From assembly GCF_014472415.1 (NCBI RefSeq), contig NZ_JACSZV010000001.1, positions 62,001 to 126,000 of the forward strand: a stretch of DNA of 64,000 nucleotides. Reading direction: 5' to 3'. Positions 27,964-42,375 of the stretch are shown piece by piece (the stretch's first letter is position 1; each line of letters starts with the position of its first letter). The stretch comes from Pseudomonas sp. N40(2020) (GTDB taxonomy: Bacteria; Pseudomonadota; Gammaproteobacteria; Pseudomonadales; Pseudomonadaceae). The translations under genes were made by a program, and so were the position numbers. Under the pieces are notes generated by a model. The model worked only from the letters and a program-made list of their open reading frames with translations, was not told where the DNA came from and ran no database searches.

Positions 27964-29100
27964 TTGACTAAGCCAGCCATACTTGCCCTTGCTGATGGCA
28001 GCATTTTTCGCGGCGAAGCCATTGGAGCCGACGGTCAAACCGTTGGTGAGGTGGTGTTCAACACCGCAATGACCGGCTATCAGGAAATCCTTACCGATCC
28101 TTCCTACGCCCAACAGATCGTTACCCTGACTTACCCGCACATCGGCAACACCGGCACCACGCCGGAAGACGCCGAGTCCGACCGTGTCTGGTCCGCTGGC
28201 CTGGTCATCCGTGACCTGCCTCTGGTAGCGAGCAACTGGCGTAACACGATGTCCCTGTCCGACTACCTGAAAGCCAACAATGTTGTGGCAATCGCCGGTA
28301 TCGACACCCGTCGCCTGACCCGCATCCTGCGTGAGAAAGGCGCACAGAACGGCTGCATCATGGCCGGTGACAACATCTCCGAAGAAGCTGCGATTGCCGC
28401 TGCCCAAGGCTTCCCGGGCCTGAAAGGCATGGATCTGGCGAAAGTCGTCAGCACCAAGAAGCAATACGAATGGCGTTCGACTGTCTGGGATCTGAAAACC
28501 GACAGCCACGCGACCATCGAAGCTTCCGAGCTGCCATACCACGTGGTTGCCTTCGACTACGGCGTCAAGGTCAACATCCTGCGCATGCTGGTCGAGCGCG
28601 GCTGCCGCGTCACCGTCGTGCCGGCACAAACTCCGGCTGCTGACGTGCTGGCACTGAAGCCGGATGGCGTGTTCCTGTCCAACGGTCCTGGTGACCCGGA
28701 GCCGTGCGACTACGCGATCCAGGCGATCAAGGACGTGCTGGAAACCGAAATTCCGGTATTCGGCATCTGCCTCGGCCACCAACTGCTGGCTCTGGCCTCC
28801 GGTGCCAAGACCCTGAAAATGGGTCACGGCCACCACGGTGCCAACCACCCGGTGCAGGATCTGGACACTGGCGTCGTGATGATCACCAGCCAGAACCACG
28901 GTTTCGCGGTAGACGAAGCGACCCTGCCAGCCAACGTTCGCGCGATCCACAAGTCGCTGTTCGACGGCACCCTGCAAGGCATCGAGCGCACCGACAAGAG
29001 CGCGTTCAGCTTCCAGGGCCACCCTGAAGCGAGCCCGGGCCCGAACGATGTAGCGCCACTGTTCGACCGCTTCATCAACGAGATGGCCAAGCGACGCTAA
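27964..29100 (+). CDS. carA: Carbamoyl-phosphate synthase small subunit
   Basis: 378 residues. The N-terminal CarA domain ([20 protein letters not shown]) is followed by a class I glutamine amidotransferase domain with the nucleophile motif [18 protein letters not shown] and the HPE end of the triad ([11 protein letters not shown]). It releases ammonia from glutamine for CarB, feeding arginine and pyrimidine synthesis. The start is TTG at 27964, five bases after GGGAGG; an in-frame ATG at 27940 has no ribosome site. The TTG overlaps the TGA of a short upstream frame. Confidence 0.97.
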   Translation: MTKPAILALADGSIFRGEAIGADGQTVGEVVFNTAMTGYQEILTDPSYAQQIVTLTYPHIGNTGTTPEDAESDRVWSAGLVIRDLPLVASNWRNTMSLSDYLKANNVVAIAGIDTRRLTRILREKGAQNGCIMAGDNISEEAAIAAAQGFPGLKGMDLAKVVSTKKQYEWRSTVWDLKTDSHATIEASELPYHVVAFDYGVKVNILRMLVERGCRVTVVPAQTPAADVLALKPDGVFLSNGPGDPEPCDYAIQAIKDVLETEIPVFGICLGHQLLALASGAKTLKMGHGHHGANHPVQDLDTGVVMITSQNHGFAVDEATLPANVRAIHKSLFDGTLQGIERTDKSAFSFQGHPEASPGPNDVAPLFDRFINEMAKRR

Positions 29101-29226
29101 GCGTTCGCCTTGAGACTGTAGAGAGAAGCCCCTCGAGGGCGGCCCCGAACCCGGCGGCCCCTTCGAGACTTCAGAAATCGATCAAGACGGCTTGCCGACT
29201 GACCTGCGGATTTGAGTGACAAACCC

Positions 29227-32444
<3,218 letters not shown>

Positions 32445-32448
<4 letters not shown>

Positions 32449-32921
32449 TCAAGTACCCAATGACCGTCCAGGGCGCGAAAGCCCTGGAAGAAGAACACGC
32501 TCACCTGACCAAGGTCGTCCGTCCGAAGCTCAGCCAGGACATCGGTACGGCCCGCGAGTTGGGCGATTTGAAGGAAAACGCTGAATACCATGCCGCCCGC
32601 GAACAGCAAGGCATGGTCGAAGCGCGGATTCGTGACATTGAAGGCCGGATTCAGAATCAGGTCGTTATTGATGTCACAACAATTCCTCACACTGGCAAAG
32701 TGATTTTCGGTACTACCGTGGAAATCGCTAACGTCGAGACGGATGAAAGCGTCACTTACCACATCGTGGGTGAGGATGAGGCTGACTTCAAACTCGGCAA
32801 GATTTCGGTCGGTTCGCCTCTGGCCCGCGCCTTGATCGGCAAGGAAGAGGGCGACGTGGTTGCCGTGAAAACGCCAAGTGGCGTTATCGAGTACGAGATT
32901 GTCGAAGTCCGTCACATCTGA
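32445..32921 (+). CDS. greA: Transcript cleavage factor GreA
   Basis: 158 residues: an N-terminal coiled coil whose tip carries the acidic residues ([20 protein letters not shown]) and a C-terminal FKBP-like domain ([20 protein letters not shown]). It enters the RNA polymerase secondary channel and rescues backtracked complexes. The ATG overlaps the carB stop by four bases, the order known from other pseudomonads. Confidence 0.98.
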
Positions 32922-32925
32922 AACC

Positions 32926-32949
32926 GGGCGCCCGCTGCATGCGGGCGCC
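32926..32949 (+). other. Strong hairpin between greA and the next start codon
   Basis: GGCGCCCGC and GCGGGCGCC form a 9-base GC-only stem with a 5-base loop, ending directly before the ATG at 32950. No T tract follows. In RNA it would cover the place where a ribosome site should be. Confidence 0.65.
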
Positions 32950-33354
32950 ATGCTTTGGCAGCTGACCCAGATGTTGTGGGTCGGTGGTCTCTGGTTGGTT
33001 CATTTCGGTTTGCAGCCGGTGTTGGGCAGGATTGGCCTGGCGCCGCTGCTGATCGATGAAGTCGCCAGTGCATTTGAAGTGCTGGTGGTGGGTTTTTCCG
33101 CCGCATGCGTTATTTTTCAGGCTTTGGTGCTGGTACAGGCCGAGGGTCTTGGCAGTCTATGGCGGGATTTTCGCGGGCAGGTGCTGTTGATGGCGTTGTA
33201 TGCGTGCGCGATGTTTATCGCAGTACGAGTCGGCTGGCCGGATGCGCAGCGCTGGCAGGTGTTCAGTTATCTGGTTCTGGGGTTTTCCGGGCTGGTGCTG
33301 GTGATGCAGCCGGTGCCGGGATGGAGTGGCAGGGTGCGCGAAGCACACCCTTGA
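32950..33354 (+). CDS. DUF4149-like inner-membrane protein
   Basis: 134 residues with four hydrophobic segments (about 4-24, 42-64, 76-93, 104-120). The pattern WQLTQMLWVGGLWLVHFGLQ, then LVLVQAEGLGSLWRDFRGQ, is that of the DUF4149 family, found after greA in Pseudomonas; function unknown. The start is uncertain: the ATG at 32950 has no ribosome site and is preceded by a strong hairpin, so it may be translated by coupling to greA or start at an upstream non-ATG codon. Confidence 0.72.
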   Translation: MLWQLTQMLWVGGLWLVHFGLQPVLGRIGLAPLLIDEVASAFEVLVVGFSAACVIFQALVLVQAEGLGSLWRDFRGQVLLMALYACAMFIAVRVGWPDAQRWQVFSYLVLGFSGLVLVMQPVPGWSGRVREAHP

Positions 33355-33363
33355 CCCTTTTCA

Positions 33364-33672
33364 TCACTTGAAGCGATGAACGTTCGACAGCTGCTTGTTG
33401 GCGCTGAAGTTCTTGCGGTAAACCAGTGCCATCTTGCCGATGACCTGCACCAGATCCGCCTTACCGACCTTGCACAGCTCTGCAATGTGCGCGAGGCGTG
33501 ACTCACGATCGAGGATGTTGAGCTTGATTTTGATCAGCTCGTGATCCGCCAAGGCGCGTTCAAGTTCGGCTAGCACACCTTCAGTCAAACCGTTGTCAGC
33601 CACAGTCAAAACCGGTTTCAGGTGATGGCCAATGGATTTGTACTGTTTCTTCTGCTCTGGAGTGAGCGGCAT
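33364..33672 (-). CDS. yhbY: RNA-binding protein YhbY
   Basis: 102 residues of the CRS1-YhbY family: LTPEQKKQYKSIGHHLKPVL, GLTEGVLAELERALADHELI (KIKL) and IGKMALVYRKN. It binds RNA and associates with assembling 50S ribosomal subunits. It is divergent from rlmE, which modifies 23S rRNA, across a palindromic promoter region. Confidence 0.96.
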   Translation of the reverse strand: MPLTPEQKKQYKSIGHHLKPVLTVADNGLTEGVLAELERALADHELIKIKLNILDRESRLAHIAELCKVGKADLVQVIGKMALVYRKNFSANKQLSNVHRFK

Positions 33673-33697
33673 AATCTGACCCTTTCGTCTGGATTCT

Positions 33698-33718
33698 GTA
33701 AAATGGCGGCCATTTTAC
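33698..33718. promoter_or_regulatory. Perfect palindrome in the yhbY-rlmE divergent promoter
   Basis: GTAAAATGGC, a central G, then GCCATTTTAC: two perfect ten-base arms. Each arm contains TAAAAT, which reads as a -10 element on both strands, so the palindrome may drive divergent transcription, or bind a repressor. Confidence 0.6.
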
Positions 33719-33773
33719 CCGAGGGTTCGTGGATCCGCCCAATTAATCACGACCCTTATCATCGAGGTGCCCA

Positions 33774-34403
33774 ATGGCGCGTTCCAAGACAAGCCTTGGT
33801 TGGCTGAAAAGACATGTCAATGATCCTTACGTGAAGCAGGCGCAGAAGGATGGTTACCGCTCGCGTGCGAGTTACAAGCTTCTGGAAGTCCAGGAGAAAT
33901 ACAAGCTGATCCGCCCTGGCATGAGCGTTGTCGACCTTGGGGCTGCGCCCGGTGGCTGGTCGCAGGTTACCAGTCGGCTGATCGGTGGTCAGGGGCGTCT
34001 GATCGCTTCGGACATCCTGGAAATGGACAGCATTCCGGACGTGACTTTTATCCAGGGTGACTTCACCGAAGACACAGTGCTCGCGCGGATCCTTGAAGCT
34101 GTGGGTAATTCGCAGGTGGACCTTGTGATTTCCGATATGGCCCCCAATATGAGTGGTACGCCTGAGGTGGACATGCCAAAAGCCATGTTTCTTTGCGAGC
34201 TGGCGCTTGATCTGGCGGAACGAATACTCAAGCCGGGTGGAAATTTCGTGATCAAGATTTTTCAGGGCGAAGGGTTTGATGTTTACCTGAAGGATGCTCG
34301 TCGGAAATTCGACAAGATCCAGATGATCAAGCCTGACTCTTCCCGTGGCAGTTCCCGCGAGCAATACATGTTGGCTTGGGGCTACCGCGGTCGCAGTGAA
34401 TAA
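33774..34403 (+). CDS. rlmE: 23S rRNA U2552 2'-O-methyltransferase (RrmJ/FtsJ)
   Basis: 209 residues. The S-adenosylmethionine site is [20 protein letters not shown] (about 58-77), and the catalytic K-D-K-E set is spread through [30 protein letters not shown] and [14 protein letters not shown]. It modifies U2552 in the A loop of 23S rRNA. As in E. coli it precedes ftsH; here a gap of 193 bases separates them. Confidence 0.97.
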   Translation: MARSKTSLGWLKRHVNDPYVKQAQKDGYRSRASYKLLEVQEKYKLIRPGMSVVDLGAAPGGWSQVTSRLIGGQGRLIASDILEMDSIPDVTFIQGDFTEDTVLARILEAVGNSQVDLVISDMAPNMSGTPEVDMPKAMFLCELALDLAERILKPGGNFVIKIFQGEGFDVYLKDARRKFDKIQMIKPDSSRGSSREQYMLAWGYRGRSE

Positions 34404-34596
34404 AACGAGGTTTTTGTGCGGGGTGATAGGTTTTTCGTATTTTGCCCTGCGTGTATAAGCGAATATTGTGTAGAAAGTGTTTCACAAAGGGTTACAGACG
34501 GCGCCTGCCAGAGTTGTAGGTAATGTAGTAAGTTAGGCCGGTGAATATCATGCGAAGCGCGCGCCAGTAGCGGAGCTTGCTTCAGAGGGTAGTTAA

Positions 34597-36513
<1,917 letters not shown>

Positions 36514-36521
36514 GGTTTTTA

Positions 36522-37373
36522 ATGACTTCTGTACAGTCCCTGACCCGGTTGCCTTGCGGCAACCGGGTTCTTGATTTGGCCCGGACGCATGTCATGGGTA
36601 TTCTCAATGTCACTCCCGATTCGTTCTCCGATGGCGGCCGCTACAGCCAACTCGACGCGGCCTTGCGCCATGCGGAGTCTATGGTTGCGGCTGGTGCGAC
36701 GCTGATCGACGTGGGTGGTGAGTCCACTCGTCCTGGCGCGCGAGCGGTTTCGCCGCTGGAAGAGCTAGAACGCGTGGCGCCAATCGTTGAGCTGATCAAT
36801 CGCGAACTCGATGTAATTATCTCGGTAGACACGTCGACCCCCGCCGTGATGCGCGAAACTGCGCGGCTGGGCGCGGGTTTGATCAACGATGTGCGGTCGC
36901 TCCGGCGCGATGGCGCACTGGATGCGGCGGCGGCAACGGGCTTGCCGGTCTGCCTCATGCATATGCTCGGTGAGCCGGGTGATATGCAGAACAATCCGCA
37001 GTATCAGGATGTCACGCGGGAAGTGGGTGATTTTCTCGCTGAGCGCATGGCTCAATGTGCGCTGGCGGGTATCCCTGCAGACCGGATCGTTCTCGACCCG
37101 GGCTTTGGCTTCGCCAAAACCCTGCAGCACAATCTAAGCTTGTTCAAACATATGGAAGCCCTGCATGCGCTGGGCCGGCCATTGCTGGTCGGTGTTTCAC
37201 GCAAGAGCATGATCGGCCAGGCGCTTAATCGCCCGGTAGGTGAGCGTCTGCATGGTGGTCTAGCACTCGCGGCACTGGCATCTGTCAAAGGCGCGCGTAT
37301 ATTGCGCGTCCATGATGTAGCGGAGACGGTGGACGTGGTGAGAATGATCGCGGCCGTCGAATCAGCCGAATAA
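36522..37373 (+). CDS. folP: Dihydropteroate synthase
   Basis: 283 residues, TIM-barrel enzyme joining p-aminobenzoate to the pterin in folate synthesis; the target of sulfonamides. The signatures [15 protein letters not shown] and [13 protein letters not shown] are intact, and [15 protein letters not shown] lies at the expected place. Eight bases after ftsH and 16 before glmM, as in E. coli. Confidence 0.98.
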   Translation: MTSVQSLTRLPCGNRVLDLARTHVMGILNVTPDSFSDGGRYSQLDAALRHAESMVAAGATLIDVGGESTRPGARAVSPLEELERVAPIVELINRELDVIISVDTSTPAVMRETARLGAGLINDVRSLRRDGALDAAAATGLPVCLMHMLGEPGDMQNNPQYQDVTREVGDFLAERMAQCALAGIPADRIVLDPGFGFAKTLQHNLSLFKHMEALHALGRPLLVGVSRKSMIGQALNRPVGERLHGGLALAALASVKGARILRVHDVAETVDVVRMIAAVESAE

Positions 37374-37389
37374 GAATGATGGAGCACTT

Positions 37390-38727
37390 ATGAGCAAGAA
37401 ATACTTTGGTACTGACGGCATTCGTGGCCGAGTCGGGGTATACCCGATTACTCCTGACTTCATGCTTAAACTCGGTTGGGCTGCTGGCATGGCGTTCCGC
37501 AAGATGGGCGCGTGCAAGGTGCTGGTCGGCAAGGACACGCGAATCTCCGGCTACATGTTCGAATCGGCTCTAGAGGCTGGCCTGACATCGGCAGGTGCTG
37601 ATGTGATGCTGCTCGGTCCGATGCCGACGCCGGCGATTGCTTACCTGTCGCGCACTTTCCAGGCTGAGGCCGGCATTGTAATCAGCGCTTCGCACAATCC
37701 GCACGATGATAACGGCATCAAGTTCTTCTCTGGTAAAGGCACCAAGCTGCCGGATGAGCTGGAGCTGATGATTGAGGAGTTGCTCGATACGCCAATGACC
37801 GTGGTTGAATCGAGCAAGATCGGCAAGGTTTCGCGAATCAATGATGCGTCCGGTCGTTACATTGAATTCTGCAAGAGTAGCGTGCCGACAGGGACCAGCT
37901 TTTCCGGTCTCAAGATTGTCATCGACTGCGCCCACGGTGCTACTTATAAAGTTGCCCCAAGCGTTTTTCGTGAGCTTGGCGCGGAAGTTGTCGTGTTGTC
38001 GGCCCAGCCCAATGGTCTGAACATCAACGACAACTGTGGCTCAACCCATATGGGGCAGTTGCAGGCGGCCGTCCTGGCTGAGCACGCTGATCTGGGCATC
38101 GCTTTTGATGGCGATGGCGATCGGGTTCTGATGGTCGATCACACTGGCACAATCGTTGATGGTGATGACTTGTTGTTCATCATTGCGCGTGATCTGCATG
38201 AGCGTGGCAAATTGCAGGGTGGCGTGGTCGGTACTCTGATGAGTAACCTCGGTCTGGAATTGGCCCTCGCTGAACTTTCGATTCCATTTATTCGTGCCAA
38301 TGTCGGCGACCGCTATGTGATAGCCGAGTTGCTGGAGCGAAATTGGCTGGTCGGTGGTGAGAACTCGGGGCATATCGTTTGCTTCAATCACACCACGACT
38401 GGCGACGCGATCATCGCCGCACTGCAGGTGCTGATGTCGCTCAAGACGCGTAATCAAGGTCTGGCGCAAGCCCGGCAAGCACTGCGCAAGTGCCCTCAGG
38501 TGCTGATCAATGTGCGTTTTGGTGGTGGCGAAAGCCCGCTGGAGCATCCGGCTGTCAAGGAAGCCAGTGCGCGTGTAACCCAGGCAATGGCGGGGCGCGG
38601 CCGTGTGCTTTTGCGCAAGTCCGGCACAGAGCCTCTGGTGCGCGTAATGGTCGAAGGCGAGGATGAAACTCAGGTTCGCAGTTACGCCGAAGAACTGGCA
38701 AAACTGGTAACTGAAGTTTCTGCCTGA
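37390..38727 (+). CDS. glmM: Phosphoglucosamine mutase
   Basis: 445 residues. The phosphorylated serine is Ser101 in [20 protein letters not shown], the metal-binding loop is DGDGDR, and the phosphate-binding end is [15 protein letters not shown]. It turns glucosamine-6-phosphate to glucosamine-1-phosphate for UDP-GlcNAc, needed for peptidoglycan and lipopolysaccharide. Part of the ftsH-folP-glmM-tpiA-secG row. Confidence 0.98.
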   Translation: MSKKYFGTDGIRGRVGVYPITPDFMLKLGWAAGMAFRKMGACKVLVGKDTRISGYMFESALEAGLTSAGADVMLLGPMPTPAIAYLSRTFQAEAGIVISASHNPHDDNGIKFFSGKGTKLPDELELMIEELLDTPMTVVESSKIGKVSRINDASGRYIEFCKSSVPTGTSFSGLKIVIDCAHGATYKVAPSVFRELGAEVVVLSAQPNGLNINDNCGSTHMGQLQAAVLAEHADLGIAFDGDGDRVLMVDHTGTIVDGDDLLFIIARDLHERGKLQGGVVGTLMSNLGLELALAELSIPFIRANVGDRYVIAELLERNWLVGGENSGHIVCFNHTTTGDAIIAALQVLMSLKTRNQGLAQARQALRKCPQVLINVRFGGGESPLEHPAVKEASARVTQAMAGRGRVLLRKSGTEPLVRVMVEGEDETQVRSYAEELAKLVTEVSA

Positions 38728-38792
38728 TTCGGCTTGCAAGCCATGATTGTGTTGGGTAACATCTGCGCCCACTTTGACCGACGAGGTACAGC

Positions 38793-39548
38793 ATGCGTCG
38801 CCCTATGGTAGCTGGTAACTGGAAGATGCACGGTACCCGCGCCAGCGTCGCTGAGCTGATCAACGGCCTTCGTCATCTGGCCTTGCCTAGCGGTGTTGAT
38901 GTCGCGGTATTCCCGCCTTGCTTGTATATCAATCAAGTGGTTGATGGCTTGAAAGGCAAGTCGATTTCGGTCGGCGCGCAGAACTCTGCGGTGGAATCCA
39001 TGCAAGGTGCGTTGACTGGTGAGATTGCGCCGAGTCAGTTGGTGGATGCAGGTTGTTCCCTGGTACTTGTCGGGCATTCCGAGCGCCGTCAGATAATGGG
39101 CGAGCGAGACGCAATGCTGAATCGCAAGTTCGCAGCGGCACAGGCATGTGGCTTAATCCCGGTGTTGTGCGTAGGGGAGACCCTCGAGCAGCGCGAAGCT
39201 GGTAAAACTCTTGAGGTTGTCGGGCGTCAGCTGGGCAGCATCATCGAGGAGCTGGGTGTAGGTGCCTTTGCCAAGGCAGTCATTGCTTACGAGCCTGTCT
39301 GGGCCATTGGTACCGGGCTGACTGCAACGCCGCAACAGGCTCAGGATGTGCATAAAGCCATTCGTGAGCAGTTGGCGGCAGAGAATTCTGAAGTCGCACG
39401 AGGTGTGCGGCTTCTATACGGCGGCAGCGTGAAGGCGGCCAATGCGGTCGAACTGTTCGGCATGCCGGATATCGATGGGGGGCTCATTGGTGGGGCTTCC
39501 CTGAATGCAGATGAGTTCGGTGCGATCTGTCGCGCCGCGGGAAACTGA
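38793..39548 (+). CDS. tpiA: Triosephosphate isomerase
   Basis: 251 residues. Key parts are [20 protein letters not shown] (catalytic Lys in NWKMH), GHSERR with the catalytic His, [11 protein letters not shown] with the catalytic Glu, and the phosphate loop LYGGSVK. It interconverts dihydroxyacetone phosphate and glyceraldehyde 3-phosphate. It lies four bases before secG. Confidence 0.98.
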   Translation: MRRPMVAGNWKMHGTRASVAELINGLRHLALPSGVDVAVFPPCLYINQVVDGLKGKSISVGAQNSAVESMQGALTGEIAPSQLVDAGCSLVLVGHSERRQIMGERDAMLNRKFAAAQACGLIPVLCVGETLEQREAGKTLEVVGRQLGSIIEELGVGAFAKAVIAYEPVWAIGTGLTATPQQAQDVHKAIREQLAAENSEVARGVRLLYGGSVKAANAVELFGMPDIDGGLIGGASLNADEFGAICRAAGN

Positions 39549-39552
39549 AAAA

Positions 39553-39939
39553 ATGCTGGAAACAGTCGTAGTCGTTTTTCATCTGCTGGGTGCATTGGGC
39601 GTAGTTGCTCTGGTTTTGCTGCAGCAGGGTAAAGGTGCGGATGCTGGTGCGTCTTTCGGAGCAGGTGCTTCAAATACTGTGTTCGGAAGCCAAGGTTCCT
39701 CTACCTTTCTTAGTAAGTTTACTGCTATACTTGCCGCCGGTTTCTTCATAACCAGCCTGGGGTTAGGTTACTTTGCTAAAGAGAAGGCTCATCAGCTGAC
39801 TCAAGCAGGATTGCCAGATCCAGCGGTTTTGGAAGTACCTAAGCAACAACAACCGGCTTCTGATGATGTACCGGTGCTTCAAGAGCAAAAGTCGGCTACT
39901 CCAGCGACTGACGTACCTCCAGCTCAAGAGCAGAAGTAA
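39553..39939 (+). CDS. secG: Protein-export membrane protein SecG
   Basis: 128 residues with two membrane helices (about 3-22 and 55-75) around the cytosolic loop [20 protein letters not shown] that defines SecG. It assists SecYE and SecA in protein export. The C-terminal 45 residues are rich in Pro, Gln and Glu and vary within the genus. The ribosome site is weak, so it may depend on translation of tpiA. Followed by tRNA-Leu as in E. coli. Confidence 0.95.
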   Translation: MLETVVVVFHLLGALGVVALVLLQQGKGADAGASFGAGASNTVFGSQGSSTFLSKFTAILAAGFFITSLGLGYFAKEKAHQLTQAGLPDPAVLEVPKQQQPASDDVPVLQEQKSATPATDVPPAQEQK

Positions 39940-39961
39940 GAAGGGTTTCAAAAGTAGTTTT

Positions 39962-40047
39962 GCCGAGGTGGTGGAATTGGTAGACACGCAACCTTGAGGT
40001 GGTTGTGCCCATAGGGTGTAGGGGTTCGAGTCCCCTTCTCGGTACCA
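39962..40047 (+). tRNA. tRNA-Leu (anticodon GAG)
   Basis: 86 bases, class II tRNA with a long variable arm. GCCGAGG starts the acceptor stem, the anticodon loop is CTTGAGG with GAG, the T arm is GGGGTTCGAGTCCCC, and CCA is encoded. It reads CUC and CUU codons. Position after secG is conserved. Confidence 0.95.
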
Positions 40048-40059
40048 ATTAGTCAGGAG

Positions 40060-40082
40060 AGCCCGCTGTTGCGGGCTTTCTT
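40060..40082 (+). terminator. Intrinsic terminator after tRNA-Leu
   Basis: AGCCCGC (40060-40066), loop TGTT, GCGGGCT (40071-40077), then TTCTT. Confidence 0.75.
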
Positions 40083-40144
40083 GCAGGTGGAAGGTTACAT
40101 TGACCCTATAAGGGATCGGTCGTATACTTCCGCCCCAGCTTTGT

Positions 40145-40221
<77 letters not shown>

Positions 40222-40229
40222 GTTTTAGG

Positions 40230-40251
40230 AGCCCCTTTTAAGGGGCTTTTT
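40230..40251 (+). terminator. Intrinsic terminator after tRNA-fMet
   Basis: AGCCCCTT (40230-40237) pairs with AAGGGGCT (40240-40247), ending in a run of T residues. Confidence 0.8.
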
Positions 40252-40268
40252 GTTAGCTGGACACTTTC

Positions 40269-40290
40269 AACGCCGCTGTTCGACGGCGTT
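40269..40290 (+). other. Hairpin in the rimP leader
   Basis: AACGCCG (40269-40275) pairs with CGGCGTT (40284-40290). It lies between two intrinsic terminators and could pair or compete with them. Confidence 0.5.
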
Positions 40291-40296
40291 TCAAGG

Positions 40297-40319
40297 ATGG
40301 GCGTTATGCCCATTTTTTT
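40297..40319 (+). terminator. Terminator in the rimP-nusA-infB leader
   Basis: ATGGGC (40297-40302), loop GTTAT, GCCCAT (40308-40313), then seven T residues. It is 42 bases before rimP and is the last of three hairpins after tRNA-fMet. Confidence 0.8.
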
Positions 40320-40360
40320 ATTTTGCATAGCATGCACATATCATGCACTAGGGGGTTCAG

Positions 40361-40819
40361 GTGTCGAGCAAGCTAGAAGAGTTGCAGGCCTTGCTGGCCC
40401 CGGTGGTCGTGGCCCTAGGCTATGAATGCTGGGGTATCGAGTTTTCGGCTCAGGGTCGTCACTCGATGTTGCGCGTTTATATCGATAAAGAGGGTGGCGT
40501 GCTGGTGGACGATTGCGCCATTGTCAGCCGTCAGATCAGCGGTGTTCTGGATGTTGAAGATCCGATCGCTGTTGAATACACCCTCGAAGTTTCCTCGCCT
40601 GGCATGGAGCGCCCACTGTTCACTATTGAGCAGTTTGCAAAATTTGCCGGTGAACAAGTGAAGATCAAGCTGCGCTCGCCTTTTGAAGGTCGACGCAACT
40701 TTCAGGGCCTTCTGCGCGGTGTAGAAGAGCAGGACGTCGTGGTGCGGGTAGATGACCATGAGTTCCTGTTGCCGATCGATATGATCGACAAGGCCAACAT
40801 TATTCCCAGTTTTGACTGA
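40361..40819 (+). CDS. rimP: Ribosome maturation factor RimP
   Basis: 152 residues: [24 protein letters not shown] N-terminal alpha/beta domain (parts) with [16 protein letters not shown], and a C-terminal SH3-like barrel. It assists 30S subunit assembly. The start is GTG at 40361, six bases after GGGGG. First gene of the nusA-infB operon. Confidence 0.97.
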   Translation: MSSKLEELQALLAPVVVALGYECWGIEFSAQGRHSMLRVYIDKEGGVLVDDCAIVSRQISGVLDVEDPIAVEYTLEVSSPGMERPLFTIEQFAKFAGEQVKIKLRSPFEGRRNFQGLLRGVEEQDVVVRVDDHEFLLPIDMIDKANIIPSFD

Positions 40820-40866
40820 GACGCGGATCCCGCGGATCCAATGGCTTGCGAAAGGCGAGGCGTACG

Positions 40867-42348
40867 ATGAGCAAAGAAGTACTGCTGGTTGTTGAGTCGG
40901 TATCCAATGAAAAGGGCGTACCGGCAAGCGTAATTTTTGAAGCGCTGGAGCTGGCCCTGGCCACTGCTACCAAAAAGCGTTTTGAAGACGAAGTTGACCT
41001 GCGTGTGGAAATTAACCGCCACACCGGTTCTTACGAAACTTTCCGTCGCTGGACGGTCGTCGAAGAGAATGATCTCGACGATCCGGCTATCGAAACCTGG
41101 CCAACCAAGGTTGCCGAAACGCATCCTGGTGCCAAGGTTGGCGACGTCGTTGAAGAAAAAATCGATTCTATCGAGTTCGGCCGCATTGCTGCGCAGACTG
41201 CCAAGCAAGTCATCGTGCAGAAAGTGCGTGAAGCCGAGCGCGCTCAAGTGGTTGACGCCTATCGCGAGCGCCTGGGAGAAATCATCTCCGGCACCGTGAA
41301 GAAAGTCACCCGCGACAACGTGATCGTCGATCTGGGCAATAACGCTGAAGCGTTGCTGGCCCGTGAAGACATCATCTCTCGCGAAACCTTCCGTGTCGGC
41401 GTGCGTCTGCGTGCGCTGCTCAAGGAAATCCGCACCGAGAACCGCGGCCCGCAGCTGATCCTGTCGCGTACCGCGCCGGAAATGCTGATCGAGCTGTTCC
41501 GCATCGAAGTGCCGGAAATTGCCGAAGGCCTGATCGAAGTAATGGCTGCGTCCCGTGATCCGGGTTCGCGCGCCAAGATCGCCGTTCGCTCGAAGGACAA
41601 ACGCATTGACCCGCAGGGCGCTTGCATCGGTATGCGCGGTTCGCGCGTCCAGGCAGTGTCGGGTGAGTTGGGCGGTGAGCGTGTTGATATCGTCCTGTGG
41701 GACGACAACCCGGCTCAGTTCGTAATCAACGCCATGTCCCCGGCCGAGGTTGCGGCAATTATCGTTGACGAAGATGCCCACGCCATGGACATCGCCGTTG
41801 GCGCAGACAATCTGGCTCAGGCCATCGGTCGTGGTGGTCAGAACGTGCGTCTGGCAAGCCAGTTGACTGGCTGGACCCTGAACGTGATGACCGAATCGGA
41901 CATCCAGGCTAAGCAGCAAGCAGAAACCGGCGACATCCTGCGCAACTTCATCGACGAGCTGGAAGTCGACGAAGATCTGGCACAGGTGCTGGTAGATGAA
42001 GGCTTCACCAGCCTGGAAGAGATTGCCTACGTACCGTTGGAAGAAATGCTCAACATCGACGGCTTTGACGAAGACACCGTCAACGAGCTTCGCGCTCGTG
42101 CCAAGGATCGTTTGTTGACCAAAGCCATCGCTACTGAGGAAAAGCTGGCAGACGCCCATCCGGCCGAAGACCTGCTCTCGCTTGAGGGTATGGACAAGGA
42201 TTTGGCGATGGAACTGGCGGTGCGCGGCGTAATTACCCGCGAAGACCTGGCCGAGCAGTCTATTGACGATCTGCTCGACATCGACGGCATTGACGATGAT
42301 CGTGCCGGCAAGTTGATCATGGCCGCCCGAGCCCATTGGTTCGAGTAA
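40867..42348 (+). CDS. nusA: Transcription termination/antitermination protein NusA
   Basis: 493 residues: N-terminal RNA polymerase-binding domain ([20 protein letters not shown]), S1 domain (about 135-200), two KH domains ([20 protein letters not shown] and [16 protein letters not shown]) and two acidic C-terminal repeats. It modulates pausing and termination, including probably the leader of its own operon. The start is 47 bases after rimP. Confidence 0.98.
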   Translation: MSKEVLLVVESVSNEKGVPASVIFEALELALATATKKRFEDEVDLRVEINRHTGSYETFRRWTVVEENDLDDPAIETWPTKVAETHPGAKVGDVVEEKIDSIEFGRIAAQTAKQVIVQKVREAERAQVVDAYRERLGEIISGTVKKVTRDNVIVDLGNNAEALLAREDIISRETFRVGVRLRALLKEIRTENRGPQLILSRTAPEMLIELFRIEVPEIAEGLIEVMAASRDPGSRAKIAVRSKDKRIDPQGACIGMRGSRVQAVSGELGGERVDIVLWDDNPAQFVINAMSPAEVAAIIVDEDAHAMDIAVGADNLAQAIGRGGQNVRLASQLTGWTLNVMTESDIQAKQQAETGDILRNFIDELEVDEDLAQVLVDEGFTSLEEIAYVPLEEMLNIDGFDEDTVNELRARAKDRLLTKAIATEEKLADAHPAEDLLSLEGMDKDLAMELAVRGVITREDLAEQSIDDLLDIDGIDDDRAGKLIMAARAHWFE

Positions 42349-42375
42349 TTAGGCGCGGCCTGAGGAGAGAAGTGC

